From an uncultured bacterium (GTDB taxonomy: Bacteria; Planctomycetota; UBA1135; UBA2386): DNA of 40,192 nucleotides. The notes under the pieces were generated by a model. That model made no database searches. It saw only the letters and a program-made list of their open reading frames with translations, and was not told where the DNA came from. Both the position numbers and the translations under genes were made by a program. Positions 8,510 through 16,306 of this stretch are shown piece by piece; the first letter of the stretch is position 1; the number at the start of each line of letters is the position of its first letter. The DNA is taken from contig CALCZA010000117.1 of the NCBI GenBank assembly GCA_937906475.1, positions 1 to 40,192 on the forward strand. The letters are read 5' to 3'.

Positions 8510-9742
8510 ATGGGCCCTCGCACAGTTGTGAGCAATTCCCATCAAGATCAGGAAAATCCCCGAAACGGTGCTCTAACAGGCTCCGCCAGTACTTCTGTAA
8601 CTCACAGCGGGCCAGAACATGGGCTGAAGCCGTCGGCTGATGGGGGCACGGAGAACGGTCCGCTACGACAAAAGCCGCGTCGTACGGTGCTTGTTCTTGG
8701 CGGCGGCGGCATGCGCGGCTTTTGCCACATTGGCATTGTTCGCGCGATAGAGCGGCTCGGCTTACAGGTTGACGAAATTGTCGGCACCAGCATGGGGGCC
8801 GTGATGGGGGGCTTGCTTGCCGGTGGCAGCAATAGTCACCAGATGGAGCAGGCGGCGTTGGACGTGTCGTTGAAAGACTACTTCCGGCTCAACCTCGTCA
8901 AGTTCTTCACGCGCGGCTATCGCCATGCCTCTGTTTACAAGGGCAAAGCATTCAAAGAACTGCTTCACGAATGGATACCACAGGAGTCGTTCGAGGATCT
9001 GGTGAAGCCGTTCTACTGCAACGCGCTGTCGTTGACGGATGGCACGACCCGGTTCTTCGGCTTGCCTGGCGCGGAGAAGATGCGGGTGTCCGATGCGGTG
9101 TATGCCAGTGCGTGTTTGCCGACGATCTTCGAGCCGGCAGAGATTAACGGCGATCACTACATCGATGGTGGCATGACCGAAACGTTGGCGTTGCGCATCG
9201 CGAGGGCGCGCGAAGCCGACCTGGTCATCGCCGTCGATCTATCGCACCGTGACATGCGCAAGAAGACGCCGTTCAAGGCGACCTTGCCGCACATTCTCTA
9301 CCAGACGTATGAAGTCATGGGCATGGCTCTCAACGAGAACAACCTGCACCGCTACGTCGACGACAAGACGGTGCTGATCAAGCCGAAGGTCTCACACCTC
9401 CCGTTGCTGGAAATGCCCGACGTCAATGACGTCGTGCGTATCGGCGAACGCGAAGCGATCGAAGTGCTCACGACCCATCCGTTGACTCGCTACCTGTGTG
9501 ATCCCGAAGCAGTCGCTGAAGAAGATCGCATGGTGCAGCGGCCGCGCGACCACGTGCAACTCGATGTCGATATGAACGCTTGCATCCACTGTGGTATCTG
9601 CGCGGCGACGTGCGCGACGCAGGGCTTCGCGTCGGTGCCGCTCGGCGACGTCGTGCGCAAGTTGCATAATTACGAGTGCACGCGTGACATGGCTTGCGAG
9701 CGCAACTGTCCGACCGGCGCGATCCGACTGCAGAACATCTAA
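8510..9742 (+). CDS. Patatin-like phospholipase fused to a C-terminal ferredoxin-like [4Fe-4S] domain
   Basis: A 410-residue two-domain protein. Residues about 59-250 are a bacterial patatin domain with the oxyanion motif GGGGMRG (64-70), the nucleophile motif GTSMG with Ser94, and the DGG motif with Asp219: a Ser-Asp dyad lipase or acyl hydrolase. The last 55 residues carry a ferredoxin-like pair of iron-sulfur motifs: Cys358, 361, 364 and 368 with standard spacing, then Cys390, Asp393, Cys396 and Cys400 followed by Pro. The second motif has Asp where the second Cys normally stands. No signal peptide is seen, so it is probably cytoplasmic. It is divergent from the CoA ligase/thiolase/FadJ operon, which suggests release of fatty acids for oxidation. 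The role of the cluster domain (redox sensing or docking) is unknown. The first 55 residues are low-complexity and the start is uncertain. Confidence 0.9.
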   Translation: MGPRTVVSNSHQDQENPRNGALTGSASTSVTHSGPEHGLKPSADGGTENGPLRQKPRRTVLVLGGGGMRGFCHIGIVRAIERLGLQVDEIVGTSMGAVMGGLLAGGSNSHQMEQAALDVSLKDYFRLNLVKFFTRGYRHASVYKGKAFKELLHEWIPQESFEDLVKPFYCNALSLTDGTTRFFGLPGAEKMRVSDAVYASACLPTIFEPAEINGDHYIDGGMTETLALRIARAREADLVIAVDLSHRDMRKKTPFKATLPHILYQTYEVMGMALNENNLHRYVDDKTVLIKPKVSHLPLLEMPDVNDVVRIGEREAIEVLTTHPLTRYLCDPEAVAEEDRMVQRPRDHVQLDVDMNACIHCGICAATCATQGFASVPLGDVVRKLHNYECTRDMACERNCPTGAIRLQNI

Positions 9743-10137
9743 GGCTGCTCGCACCGGGTGCTGGTCCGGCTAAGAATGTTTACACGCTATTGGGACTTTG
9801 CTCCTGGTCCGGGGGCGTGCAAGTAAGTCCTGGCGCATTGCGGGGGAGGGGCTCGCGGCCGAGGCGCAGCCATGGCTTACGTAAGAACTGTGGCAGGTAA
9901 TCTGGCAGTTTTGGATCGGCGATTCAGGCCCTTTGGCACGGAGTCGGTTGCGTTGGAGAGGCTTGTCGGTGGCCGCCAAGGCGGCTAGCGCAGGTCGATG
10001 ACAGTGCCATTGTCAAAATGCCTCGCCCGATAGTTCACTTGTGACGGCTGAATCTAGTCCGAGTCGACCACATGGGTGCGCCAACTGCCCCCTTGCGGTT
10101 GGCTGCTGTGGCCTGCAACCTTGTCACCCGCTCCCGC
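9743..10137. other. 395 bp gap without a convincing gene
   Basis: This stretch separates the patatin gene from the efflux operon. It holds short palindromes (GCACCGGGTGC just after the patatin stop, and GCCGCC/GGCGGC near 9972) but no T-tract terminator. A plus-strand frame of 38 codons at 9872-9988 has no recognisable features. The promoter of the efflux operon should lie toward the right end, but no clear -35/-10 pair was found. Confidence 0.4.
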
Positions 10138-11592
10138 ATGAAACGCACGCCCATCGTCATTCTCGTTCTCGTTGCTGCCAGCATTGGCGGTGGTGTTTGG
10201 AAGTACATGCAGCCGAAGGACCCCGTCAAGGTGGTTGTGGCTAAGGTCGAGAAGGTCCCGCTGTTGCGCTCGATCGTCTCGGCAACCGGCGAGATCAAGG
10301 CGAAGGAGTTCGTTGATATCCAGGCTGAAGTCGCCGGCGTCATCGTCGAACTGCTCGTCAAGGAAGGCGACGAGGTCAAAGAAGGTGACGTATTGCTACG
10401 GCTCGAGGACCTGCAACTGCAGGCCGAAGTTGACTCCGCGCGCGCGCAAGTTGGCGCCAGCGAAGCGGATTCACGCAGCGCTGAGGTAGGCGTCGCGACG
10501 GCCGAGGCGAATCATGCGGCTGACGAGGTGGCGCTGGCGAACGCGAAGGTCGAATCGAAGCAGTCGCAGACATCAAAGGTCCGTTCTGCATCGTTGTTCA
10601 ATCGTAAGCAAGAGCTGTTCAATGGCGGCCTGATCGGTCGCGAAGAATATGAGGTCGCTGCGGCTGAAGCGCGCCTTGGTGAGCAACGTCTTGAGTTTGC
10701 TAACGCTCGCATCAAGCAAGCTGAAGCCAGCCTACGCGCGGCGGTGACGCGCGTGACTGCGGCCGAAGCGTTTTGCGATGCATCTAAACGCCGACTCGAA
10801 GCGCAGAAGGCGTCGTTGGAGCGCACGATCGACATCGCCAGCAAGACTGTGTTAAGGGCGCCGCTGTCTGGGTTGGTCACCGCGTGCAACGTCGAGAAGG
10901 GCGAGCGAGCCGTGCCAGGCATTCAAAGCAGCCCGGTTGCAACCTTGATGACGATCGCCGACATGTCGGTCATCGAAGCCGAAATCCAAGTCGACGAAGC
11001 GGATATCGTTTCGGTGAAGCTCGGTGCCACGGCCGAAGTCGAAGTCGATGCCATTCGGGACTTGACGATGACTGGTGTTGTCACCGAAATCGGTCAGAGC
11101 CCGATCATCAGCACCGACAGCCAGAAGGGTAAGGAGTTTAAGGTCGTGATTCGTCTGAATGCGCCGCCGGAAGAACTTCGCCCGGGCTTCACCGCCACCG
11201 CCGAGATCGAAACTGCGACGCGGCGTGATTGTCTGGTGCTGCCGTTGCAGGCGCTGACGATGCGCGAGCGCGAGCGTGACGAAGCCGGCAAGATGATCGT
11301 GCCGAACAAACCGGTCGAAGGCGATGTGGTGCTCGCATCGGATACGATCAAGTCGCGCACTAAGAAGGATGAAATCGAAGGAGTGTTCGTGTTGGTTGGC
11401 GGCGAAGCTCGCTTCCGTCCGGTTCAGACGGGCATTACCGGCGACATGGACATCGAAGTGCTCGATGGGCTTAAGGATGGCGAAGAAGTCATTGTTGGAC
11501 CGTTCAAGGAACTGCGCAAACTCGCGGAGTGGGATCGCGTCGTGATCGACCGCAAGAAGCAGGCTTCGAGTATTTCCGTCCGTCGCCCTTAA
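10138..11592 (+). CDS. MacA/HlyD-type periplasmic membrane fusion protein
   Basis: The 484-residue product starts at the ATG at 10138, giving a short basic N-terminus and one membrane helix (residues about 5-20, [10 protein letters not shown]). Then come a half-motif resembling the biotinyl-lipoyl fold ([20 protein letters not shown]), a long alpha-helical hairpin rich in Ala, Glu and Gln (about 85-240), the second lipoyl half ([19 protein letters not shown]) and beta-barrel and membrane-proximal domains. Such proteins bridge an inner-membrane transporter and an outer-membrane channel. The next three genes encode an ATPase and two permeases, so this is the adaptor of a MacAB-like tripartite exporter; no TolC-like channel gene is nearby. 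Substrate is unknown. The stop is 11 bp before the ATPase start. Confidence 0.9.
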   Translation: MKRTPIVILVLVAASIGGGVWKYMQPKDPVKVVVAKVEKVPLLRSIVSATGEIKAKEFVDIQAEVAGVIVELLVKEGDEVKEGDVLLRLEDLQLQAEVDSARAQVGASEADSRSAEVGVATAEANHAADEVALANAKVESKQSQTSKVRSASLFNRKQELFNGGLIGREEYEVAAAEARLGEQRLEFANARIKQAEASLRAAVTRVTAAEAFCDASKRRLEAQKASLERTIDIASKTVLRAPLSGLVTACNVEKGERAVPGIQSSPVATLMTIADMSVIEAEIQVDEADIVSVKLGATAEVEVDAIRDLTMTGVVTEIGQSPIISTDSQKGKEFKVVIRLNAPPEELRPGFTATAEIETATRRDCLVLPLQALTMRERERDEAGKMIVPNKPVEGDVVLASDTIKSRTKKDEIEGVFVLVGGEARFRPVQTGITGDMDIEVLDGLKDGEEVIVGPFKELRKLAEWDRVVIDRKKQASSISVRRP

Positions 11593-11596
11593 GGAG
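11591..11596 (+). promoter_or_regulatory. Shine-Dalgarno sequence of the ABC ATPase gene
   Basis: AAGGAG lies 7 bases before the ATG at 11604 and overlaps the last two bases of the preceding stop codon. It fixes the ATPase start and is notable because most genes in this window show no clear Shine-Dalgarno sequence. Confidence 0.75.
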
Positions 11597-11603
11597 CAAC
11601 ACC

Positions 11604-12317
11604 ATGTCGGACGCTGTGATCCGGACCGAGGGTCTGACCCGTTCGTTTTCGATGGGAACGACGACTGTGCAAGCTTTGCGCGGTATCGACTTGACCATCC
11701 AGCGTGGCGAATACGTCGCCATAATGGGGCCGTCGGGCTCGGGCAAGTCGACGTTGATGAACCTGATTGGCTGCCTCGATACGCCTACTGAGGGGGAATA
11801 CCACCTCAACGGCACGGCCGTCGCTCAGTTGGCGGAGCATGAGTTGGCTCGTATTCGCAACAAGGAGATCGGCTTCGTTTTCCAGTCGTTCAACTTGTTG
11901 GCGCGGGCGACGGCGCTGCGCAACGTTGAGTTGCCTCTGATCTACGGTGGCGTTGCACCCCGAGAGCGTCGTGAGCGTGCCGCCGAAGCGTTGCGTGAGG
12001 TGGATCTGATTGATCGTATGGATCACCGGCCGAATGAATTGTCTGGTGGTCAGCGCCAGCGCGTCAGCATCGCACGTGCCTTGGTGACCAAGCCTGCGTT
12101 GCTGCTAGCGGACGAGCCGACCGGCAACTTAGACAGCAAGACGTCATATGAGATCATGGGGTTGTTCCAGCGTCTTCACGAGGCAGGTAATACGATCATC
12201 GTCGTGACTCATGAACGGGAGATCGCGGACCACGCGCGCCGTATTGTGACGATTCGCGATGGCCTTGTCGCCAACGACGAACGCAACATCGTGCCATCGA
12301 GATCCGGCACTGAATGA
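11604..12317 (+). CDS. ABC transporter ATP-binding protein, MacB/LolD type
   Basis: A 237-residue nucleotide-binding subunit. It shows Walker [10 protein letters not shown] (42-50), a Q-loop in FVFQSFNLL, the ABC signature LSGGQRQR, Walker B LLLADEP followed by the D-loop TGNLD, and the switch His in VVTHE. The [16 protein letters not shown] segment is typical of the MacB/LolD/FtsE-type subfamily, which drives mechanotransmission rather than classical substrate passage. ATP hydrolysis would power the two FtsX-type permeases encoded next. The stop overlaps the start of the first permease as ATGA (12314-12317), implying translational coupling. The start is set by the AAGGAG 7 bases upstream. 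Confidence 0.95.
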   Translation: MSDAVIRTEGLTRSFSMGTTTVQALRGIDLTIQRGEYVAIMGPSGSGKSTLMNLIGCLDTPTEGEYHLNGTAVAQLAEHELARIRNKEIGFVFQSFNLLARATALRNVELPLIYGGVAPRERRERAAEALREVDLIDRMDHRPNELSGGQRQRVSIARALVTKPALLLADEPTGNLDSKTSYEIMGLFQRLHEAGNTIIVVTHEREIADHARRIVTIRDGLVANDERNIVPSRSGTE

Positions 12318-13534
12318 ACGTCATCGAGGCAACACGGCTGGCGATGGAGTCTATCTGGGCCAACCGGCTCCGGTCGTTCTTGACGTTGCTCGGTGTAATC
12401 ATCGGGATCGCGTCGATCGTCTCCACCTACGCCGTCATTGAGGGTCTCAACAAGTACGTCGAAGAGAAGCTGTCCAATCTGGGGTCAGGTGTCTTCACCG
12501 TGCAGCGCTTCGGCATCATCACCAATCGACAACAGTTCTTGGATGCGATCCGACGCAACCGGCCGTTGCGTCGCGAAGATGCCCACGCGGTTCGCGATCG
12601 CTGTGCCAGCGCCGCCAGCGTCGCTTGGCAAGTCCGTTCGACAGCGGATCTGAAGCGCGGTGCCAACGAGTTGCTCTCTGTCGAAGTCAGTGGCATCACG
12701 CCGGGAATCCTTGAGATAGAGCCGTATGAGGTTGCCGATGGCCGCATCCTGATGCCGTTCGAAGACCAACGCGGCGTGCCGGTTGCGTTCATCGGCAACG
12801 ATGTTGCTGAGCGCTTGTTCCCTGGGGTCGATCCGATTGGCAAGCAGTTGCGGATCAAAGGTACGCCGGTCAAGATCGTTGGCCTCGCCGCGAAGAAGGG
12901 ATCGTTCTTGGGGTTCTCTCAGGACAACTTCGTCAAGATTCCATACAGCGTGCATCGCAGGCTTTATGGCACGACTAGGTCGCTGCGCATCAGTGTGCAG
13001 GCGACAAACTCAAGCCTGATGGACGACACCATCGATGAGGTGCGCGCCGTATTACGCGCGCGTCATCATCTCCGTCCTGGTGAAGAAGATGATTTCGATA
13101 TCCTGACGTCAGCGGGCATTAACGACCTCTGGAAGGGCATGACCAAAACCATCTTTGCGATTGCGATCTTCGTAGTCGGGATCTCGTTGGTGGTCGGGGG
13201 CGTCGTGATCATGAACATCATGTTGGTCTCGGTGATCGAACGCACCCGCGAGATCGGTGTGCGCAAGGCGGTTGGTGCTCGACAGCGCGACATCGTGCAG
13301 CAGTTCTTGATCGAGTCGATTCTGTTGTCGTGCATCGGTGGCGCGATTGGGATCGCCATCGCATTTGGTGCGGCCGCACTGCTGAATGAATACACGCCCT
13401 TGCCGGCACAGTTTCCGTCGTGGGCACCGTGGGCAGCGTTCTTGGTTTGCACCAGCATTGGTGTGTTTTTTGGTATCCACCCAGCAAAGCGCGCAGCCAA
13501 GCTCGATCCGATCGAAGCGCTGCGCACGGAGTAG
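12314..13534 (+). CDS. MacB-like FtsX-family ABC permease (first copy)
   Basis: A 406-residue inner-membrane permease. The N-terminus has the family signature [20 protein letters not shown] with the first membrane helix, then a large periplasmic domain of the MacB type (about 45-270), then three helices: [40 protein letters not shown] and [15 protein letters not shown]. The cytoplasmic coupling motif [15 protein letters not shown] is present, and the protein ends in the usual [11 protein letters not shown]. Translation is coupled to the ATPase gene by a four-base overlap, and the second permease starts 2 bp after the stop. It probably pairs with that second permease as a heterodimer. Confidence 0.92.
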   Translation: MNVIEATRLAMESIWANRLRSFLTLLGVIIGIASIVSTYAVIEGLNKYVEEKLSNLGSGVFTVQRFGIITNRQQFLDAIRRNRPLRREDAHAVRDRCASAASVAWQVRSTADLKRGANELLSVEVSGITPGILEIEPYEVADGRILMPFEDQRGVPVAFIGNDVAERLFPGVDPIGKQLRIKGTPVKIVGLAAKKGSFLGFSQDNFVKIPYSVHRRLYGTTRSLRISVQATNSSLMDDTIDEVRAVLRARHHLRPGEEDDFDILTSAGINDLWKGMTKTIFAIAIFVVGISLVVGGVVIMNIMLVSVIERTREIGVRKAVGARQRDIVQQFLIESILLSCIGGAIGIAIAFGAAALLNEYTPLPAQFPSWAPWAAFLVCTSIGVFFGIHPAKRAAKLDPIEALRTE

Positions 13535-13536
13535 CG

Positions 13537-14793
13537 ATGTCGATCCGACGCTCGCTACACTCGGTCTGGGAAAACACGCGACTCGCTTTCGAGACGTTGT
13601 TGGCCAACCGATTCCGGTCGTTCTTGACCGTGCTCGGCATCTTCATCGGGGTGCTGCTGGTCGTGACCGTTGCGTCGGTGCTAAACGGCTTTCGGCAATC
13701 GGTAGTCGACCAGGTCGAGCAATTTGGTACCAACAACATCTACCTGTCGCACCAGCCGTTTGTGAACATTGGCAGGCTGTCGCGCGAAATGCGGCTACGC
13801 AAGCCACTGAAGGTCGACGATGCGTGGGCGCTACGGGACAAGTGTCCATCCATCGCCATTTTGACGCCGATTCTGGATGCACCGACGTTCTTGACGCGTG
13901 CGAACTATCGTGAAGAGGAAGTAGATACGCCGGATCTCAAGGGTGCGTATCCCGAGGACTTTGAGGTTGCCAACCGGGTGCTAAAAGAGGGGCGCTTCTT
14001 CACGGCCCAAGAGAATCGTCACCGGTCGCGTGTCGTTGTATTGGGCGATTCCATCGACAAAGCACTGTTTCCCAACGGCGGCGCGATTGGCAAGAAGGTC
14101 ACCATTGATGGCCGTCAGTTCACTGTTCTCGGCACGCTGGAGAAGCGCAAGGCTGGCCCGTTCGGTAGTGAGAACGAGGATGACGCACTGTTCTTGGCGC
14201 CCTACCTGACAGTGCTCAGTTGCTACCCCGGTGCCGACGATGTGGTCATCGCCGTGCGCAGCAAGCCGGGCATGTTGGAGGCGGCCAAAGACGAAATTGA
14301 GCAGGTGCTGCGCCGTCGCCGTCGCGTGCGATGGAACGAAGACAGCAACTTCGAAATGGAGACCTCGGACAGCTTGATCCAGTCGTTTGACGACATCGTT
14401 CTTGCGGTGCTCGCTGTGATGTTCTTGCTGTCGACGGTCGGCTTCATGGTCGGTGGCGTCGGCGTCATGAACATCATGCTAGTTTCAGTCCGCGAGCGAA
14501 CTCGTGAGATTGGTCTGCGTAAGGCCGTTGGCGCTCGCCGCCGTGATATCCTTGGCCAGTTCCTCGTCGAAGCGACGGTGCTGTGCACGATCGGTGGCGT
14601 GCTTGGTCTGTTGGTCGCCGAAGGCTTACTCAATCTGATTGCTCTGGTGGTTCCAGACCTTGCGTCGGCGACGCCGTGGTGGGCCCGTGTGTTTGCGTTT
14701 GCCGGTTCGGGTGGGGTAGGCCTGTTCTTCGGATTGTGGCCGGCTTGGAAGGCGGCAAGCCTAGATCCGGTTGAGGCGCTTCGCTACGAGTAG
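13537..14793 (+). CDS. MacB-like FtsX-family ABC permease (second copy)
   Basis: A 418-residue paralogue of the preceding permease with the same layout: a signature and first helix (LLANRFRSFLTVLGIFIGVL), a periplasmic domain (about 50-285), three C-terminal helices, the coupling motif ERTREIGLRKAVGAR and the ending SLDPVEALRYE. I chose the ATG at 13537 because it starts 2 bp after the upstream stop and yields the same N-terminal layout as the first copy. The periplasmic domains differ clearly between the copies, so the pair is an old duplication rather than a recent repeat. With one ATPase and one fusion protein this gives a MacA-MacB1-MacB2-type system. It converges with the methyltransferase gene, 85 bp away. 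Confidence 0.92.
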   Translation: MSIRRSLHSVWENTRLAFETLLANRFRSFLTVLGIFIGVLLVVTVASVLNGFRQSVVDQVEQFGTNNIYLSHQPFVNIGRLSREMRLRKPLKVDDAWALRDKCPSIAILTPILDAPTFLTRANYREEEVDTPDLKGAYPEDFEVANRVLKEGRFFTAQENRHRSRVVVLGDSIDKALFPNGGAIGKKVTIDGRQFTVLGTLEKRKAGPFGSENEDDALFLAPYLTVLSCYPGADDVVIAVRSKPGMLEAAKDEIEQVLRRRRRVRWNEDSNFEMETSDSLIQSFDDIVLAVLAVMFLLSTVGFMVGGVGVMNIMLVSVRERTREIGLRKAVGARRRDILGQFLVEATVLCTIGGVLGLLVAEGLLNLIALVVPDLASATPWWARVFAFAGSGGVGLFFGLWPAWKAASLDPVEALRYE

Positions 14794-14878
14794 CGCCGCT
14801 ACCGAACGCACGGCTGTTGCGGTGCCTGTTGTGCCTTTGCTGACCCATACGCCTAACCAGGCGGTCGTCTTGAGCGTG

Positions 14879-15511
14879 CTACTGCAGGCGCGCCTTGGTT
14901 GCGCGCGACGTGCTGCGTTCGATTCCAATCGCATGCAGTCCCAACTTGTTGGCGACTGCGAGCGCGGTGCCCGTGCCGCAAAACGGAGCGACGATGGTCT
15001 TGGCGCCGGCGTGATCCCGAAGCCAGCTGACGGCGAACGTGGCGACGTCGTTTCCCATCGCGCGTGGCCAGGCCATGGTGCCAAGCTGTGGCAGCACGTC
15101 GGGCGTGGCGTTGTCGTCGTGGCTGCGTAGTTTGGGCGCGAAGCACAGCAAGTGGGCGTAGCCCGGGCGCGCGTTCGTGGTCGTGCCGATGGGGACGCGC
15201 AGCACGCTCTTGTGCCAGATCAGTTCGCAGTTGGTTTGTTCAGCTGCTTGCTGCAGTAAGAACGACTTGTCGATCCAGATGCCGTCGAGCTTGATGTCGG
15301 TCTGGAAGAAAATGGCGGCCGAGTCTTCGGGGGTCTTATCCATGACCAGCGCAGCCGCGGCCAAGAACCACGTTCGCCACCGATCGAAGTTGTTGTGCTG
15401 GAACTCGTCGACGTTGGGTAGCGACGTGACGAACGCGGCGTCTGCTGCCAGTTCTTGCTGCTGAAGCCATGCGATGGCGTCAGTCTCATGCACCTTGCGG
15501 GTTGGGTTCAC
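14879..15511 (-). CDS. SAM-dependent methyltransferase (small, RNA/DNA methylase-like)
   Basis: The 210-residue product has a glycine-rich S-adenosylmethionine site near its C-terminus, APFCGTGTALAVANKLGLHA, followed by an acidic residue (GIE) that would bind the ribose. This late position of motif I, with a short motif TSLPNVDE near residue 29 where amino-methylases often have a (D/N/S)PP(Y/W)-like motif, suggests a circularly permuted nucleic-acid methylase architecture. The substrate is not identifiable. The start is GTG at 15511, overlapping the stop of the upstream crotonase gene as GTGA, so translation is probably coupled. It is the last gene of the minus-strand group and converges with the second permease gene. 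Confidence 0.75.
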   Translation of the reverse strand: MNPTRKVHETDAIAWLQQQELAADAAFVTSLPNVDEFQHNNFDRWRTWFLAAAALVMDKTPEDSAAIFFQTDIKLDGIWIDKSFLLQQAAEQTNCELIWHKSVLRVPIGTTTNARPGYAHLLCFAPKLRSHDDNATPDVLPQLGTMAWPRAMGNDVATFAVSWLRDHAGAKTIVAPFCGTGTALAVANKLGLHAIGIERSTSRATKARLQ

Positions 15512-16302
15512 GAAGCCGCTGGCCCGTCAGCTGGCGCGATGCCCAGCGCACGCAGGTGATCTGGATGGTTCTGCGCGATGCCTTGATACGATGCCGCCAG
15601 TTCGAGCGCCTGATACATGTCGCTGTGCATGCTCTGATACGCTGCCCGCTTGGTCATCTGCAGTGCCGTGGCCGGCAGCGCTGCCATTTTGTTGGCACGT
15701 TCGCGTGCTACGGTGAGCAGGTCTTCGTCGGCAACGACTTCGTGCACGAGGCCGATGCGCAGCGCTTCGTCAGTGTCGAGCACGCGACCGTTCATCATCA
15801 TCTCGAGCGCGCGCGGGAACCCGACGGTGCGCTGCAAGAAGAACGCGCCGCCGTCGCCGGGAACTAGGCCGACCGCGACGAACGTCGAGCCCATCTTGGC
15901 CGAACTTGCGGCGATGCGGATGTCGCACATGCAAGCGAGGTCTAGGCCAGCGCCGATCGCCGCACCGTTGATTGCGGCGAATAGTGGCTTGCGGAACTCG
16001 GCGATGCGTCGCGGTACCGATTGGATGCCGTCGAGATATCGCTGCCGCAGTTCGTTTGCGTCGCCGGCGAACATGCCGGAACGTGCCTTCATCGCCTTGA
16101 CGTCGCCGCCGGCATGAAATGACTTGCCGGCGCCGGTCAGGATGACGCAGCGCACGTCGGCGTGGCGTTCGGCTTGGTCGAGCGCCGCGACCAACTGACC
16201 GCACATCGCTTCGCTGTAGGCGTTGCGTGCGTCGGGCCGATCGAGCGTGATCGTGGCCAGGGCGCCGTCGACGGCGAAGCGAACGTGTTGCGGCTCGGGC
16301 AT
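15508..16302 (-). CDS. Enoyl-CoA hydratase/isomerase family protein (crotonase fold)
   Basis: A 264-residue crotonase-superfamily protein starting at the ATG at 16302, 4 bases after the Tex stop. The CoA-binding and oxyanion segments are clear (SFHAGGDVKAM at 61-71; GAAIGAGLDLACMCD at 113-127). The two glutamates of true enoyl-CoA hydratases are not present: the first position is Asp121 and the second is Phe141, while an Asp occurs at 150 in GLVPGDGG. The family then more often includes isomerases, hydrolases or other acyl-CoA enzymes, so a plain hydratase function is doubtful. It sits between Tex and a methyltransferase, away from the FadJ operon. Family assignment is firm and the reaction is unknown. 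Confidence 0.88.
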   Translation of the reverse strand: MPEPQHVRFAVDGALATITLDRPDARNAYSEAMCGQLVAALDQAERHADVRCVILTGAGKSFHAGGDVKAMKARSGMFAGDANELRQRYLDGIQSVPRRIAEFRKPLFAAINGAAIGAGLDLACMCDIRIAASSAKMGSTFVAVGLVPGDGGAFFLQRTVGFPRALEMMMNGRVLDTDEALRIGLVHEVVADEDLLTVARERANKMAALPATALQMTKRAAYQSMHSDMYQALELAASYQGIAQNHPDHLRALGIAPADGPAAS

Positions 16303-16306
16303 GGCG

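Noticed and set aside
9872..9988. 38-codon frame in the gap before the efflux operon
   Set aside because: It has no ribosome site, no recognisable motif and no support from position.
14850..14863. CGCCT/AGGCG hairpin between convergent genes as a bidirectional terminator
   Set aside because: The stem is only 5 bp and no T-tract follows on either strand.
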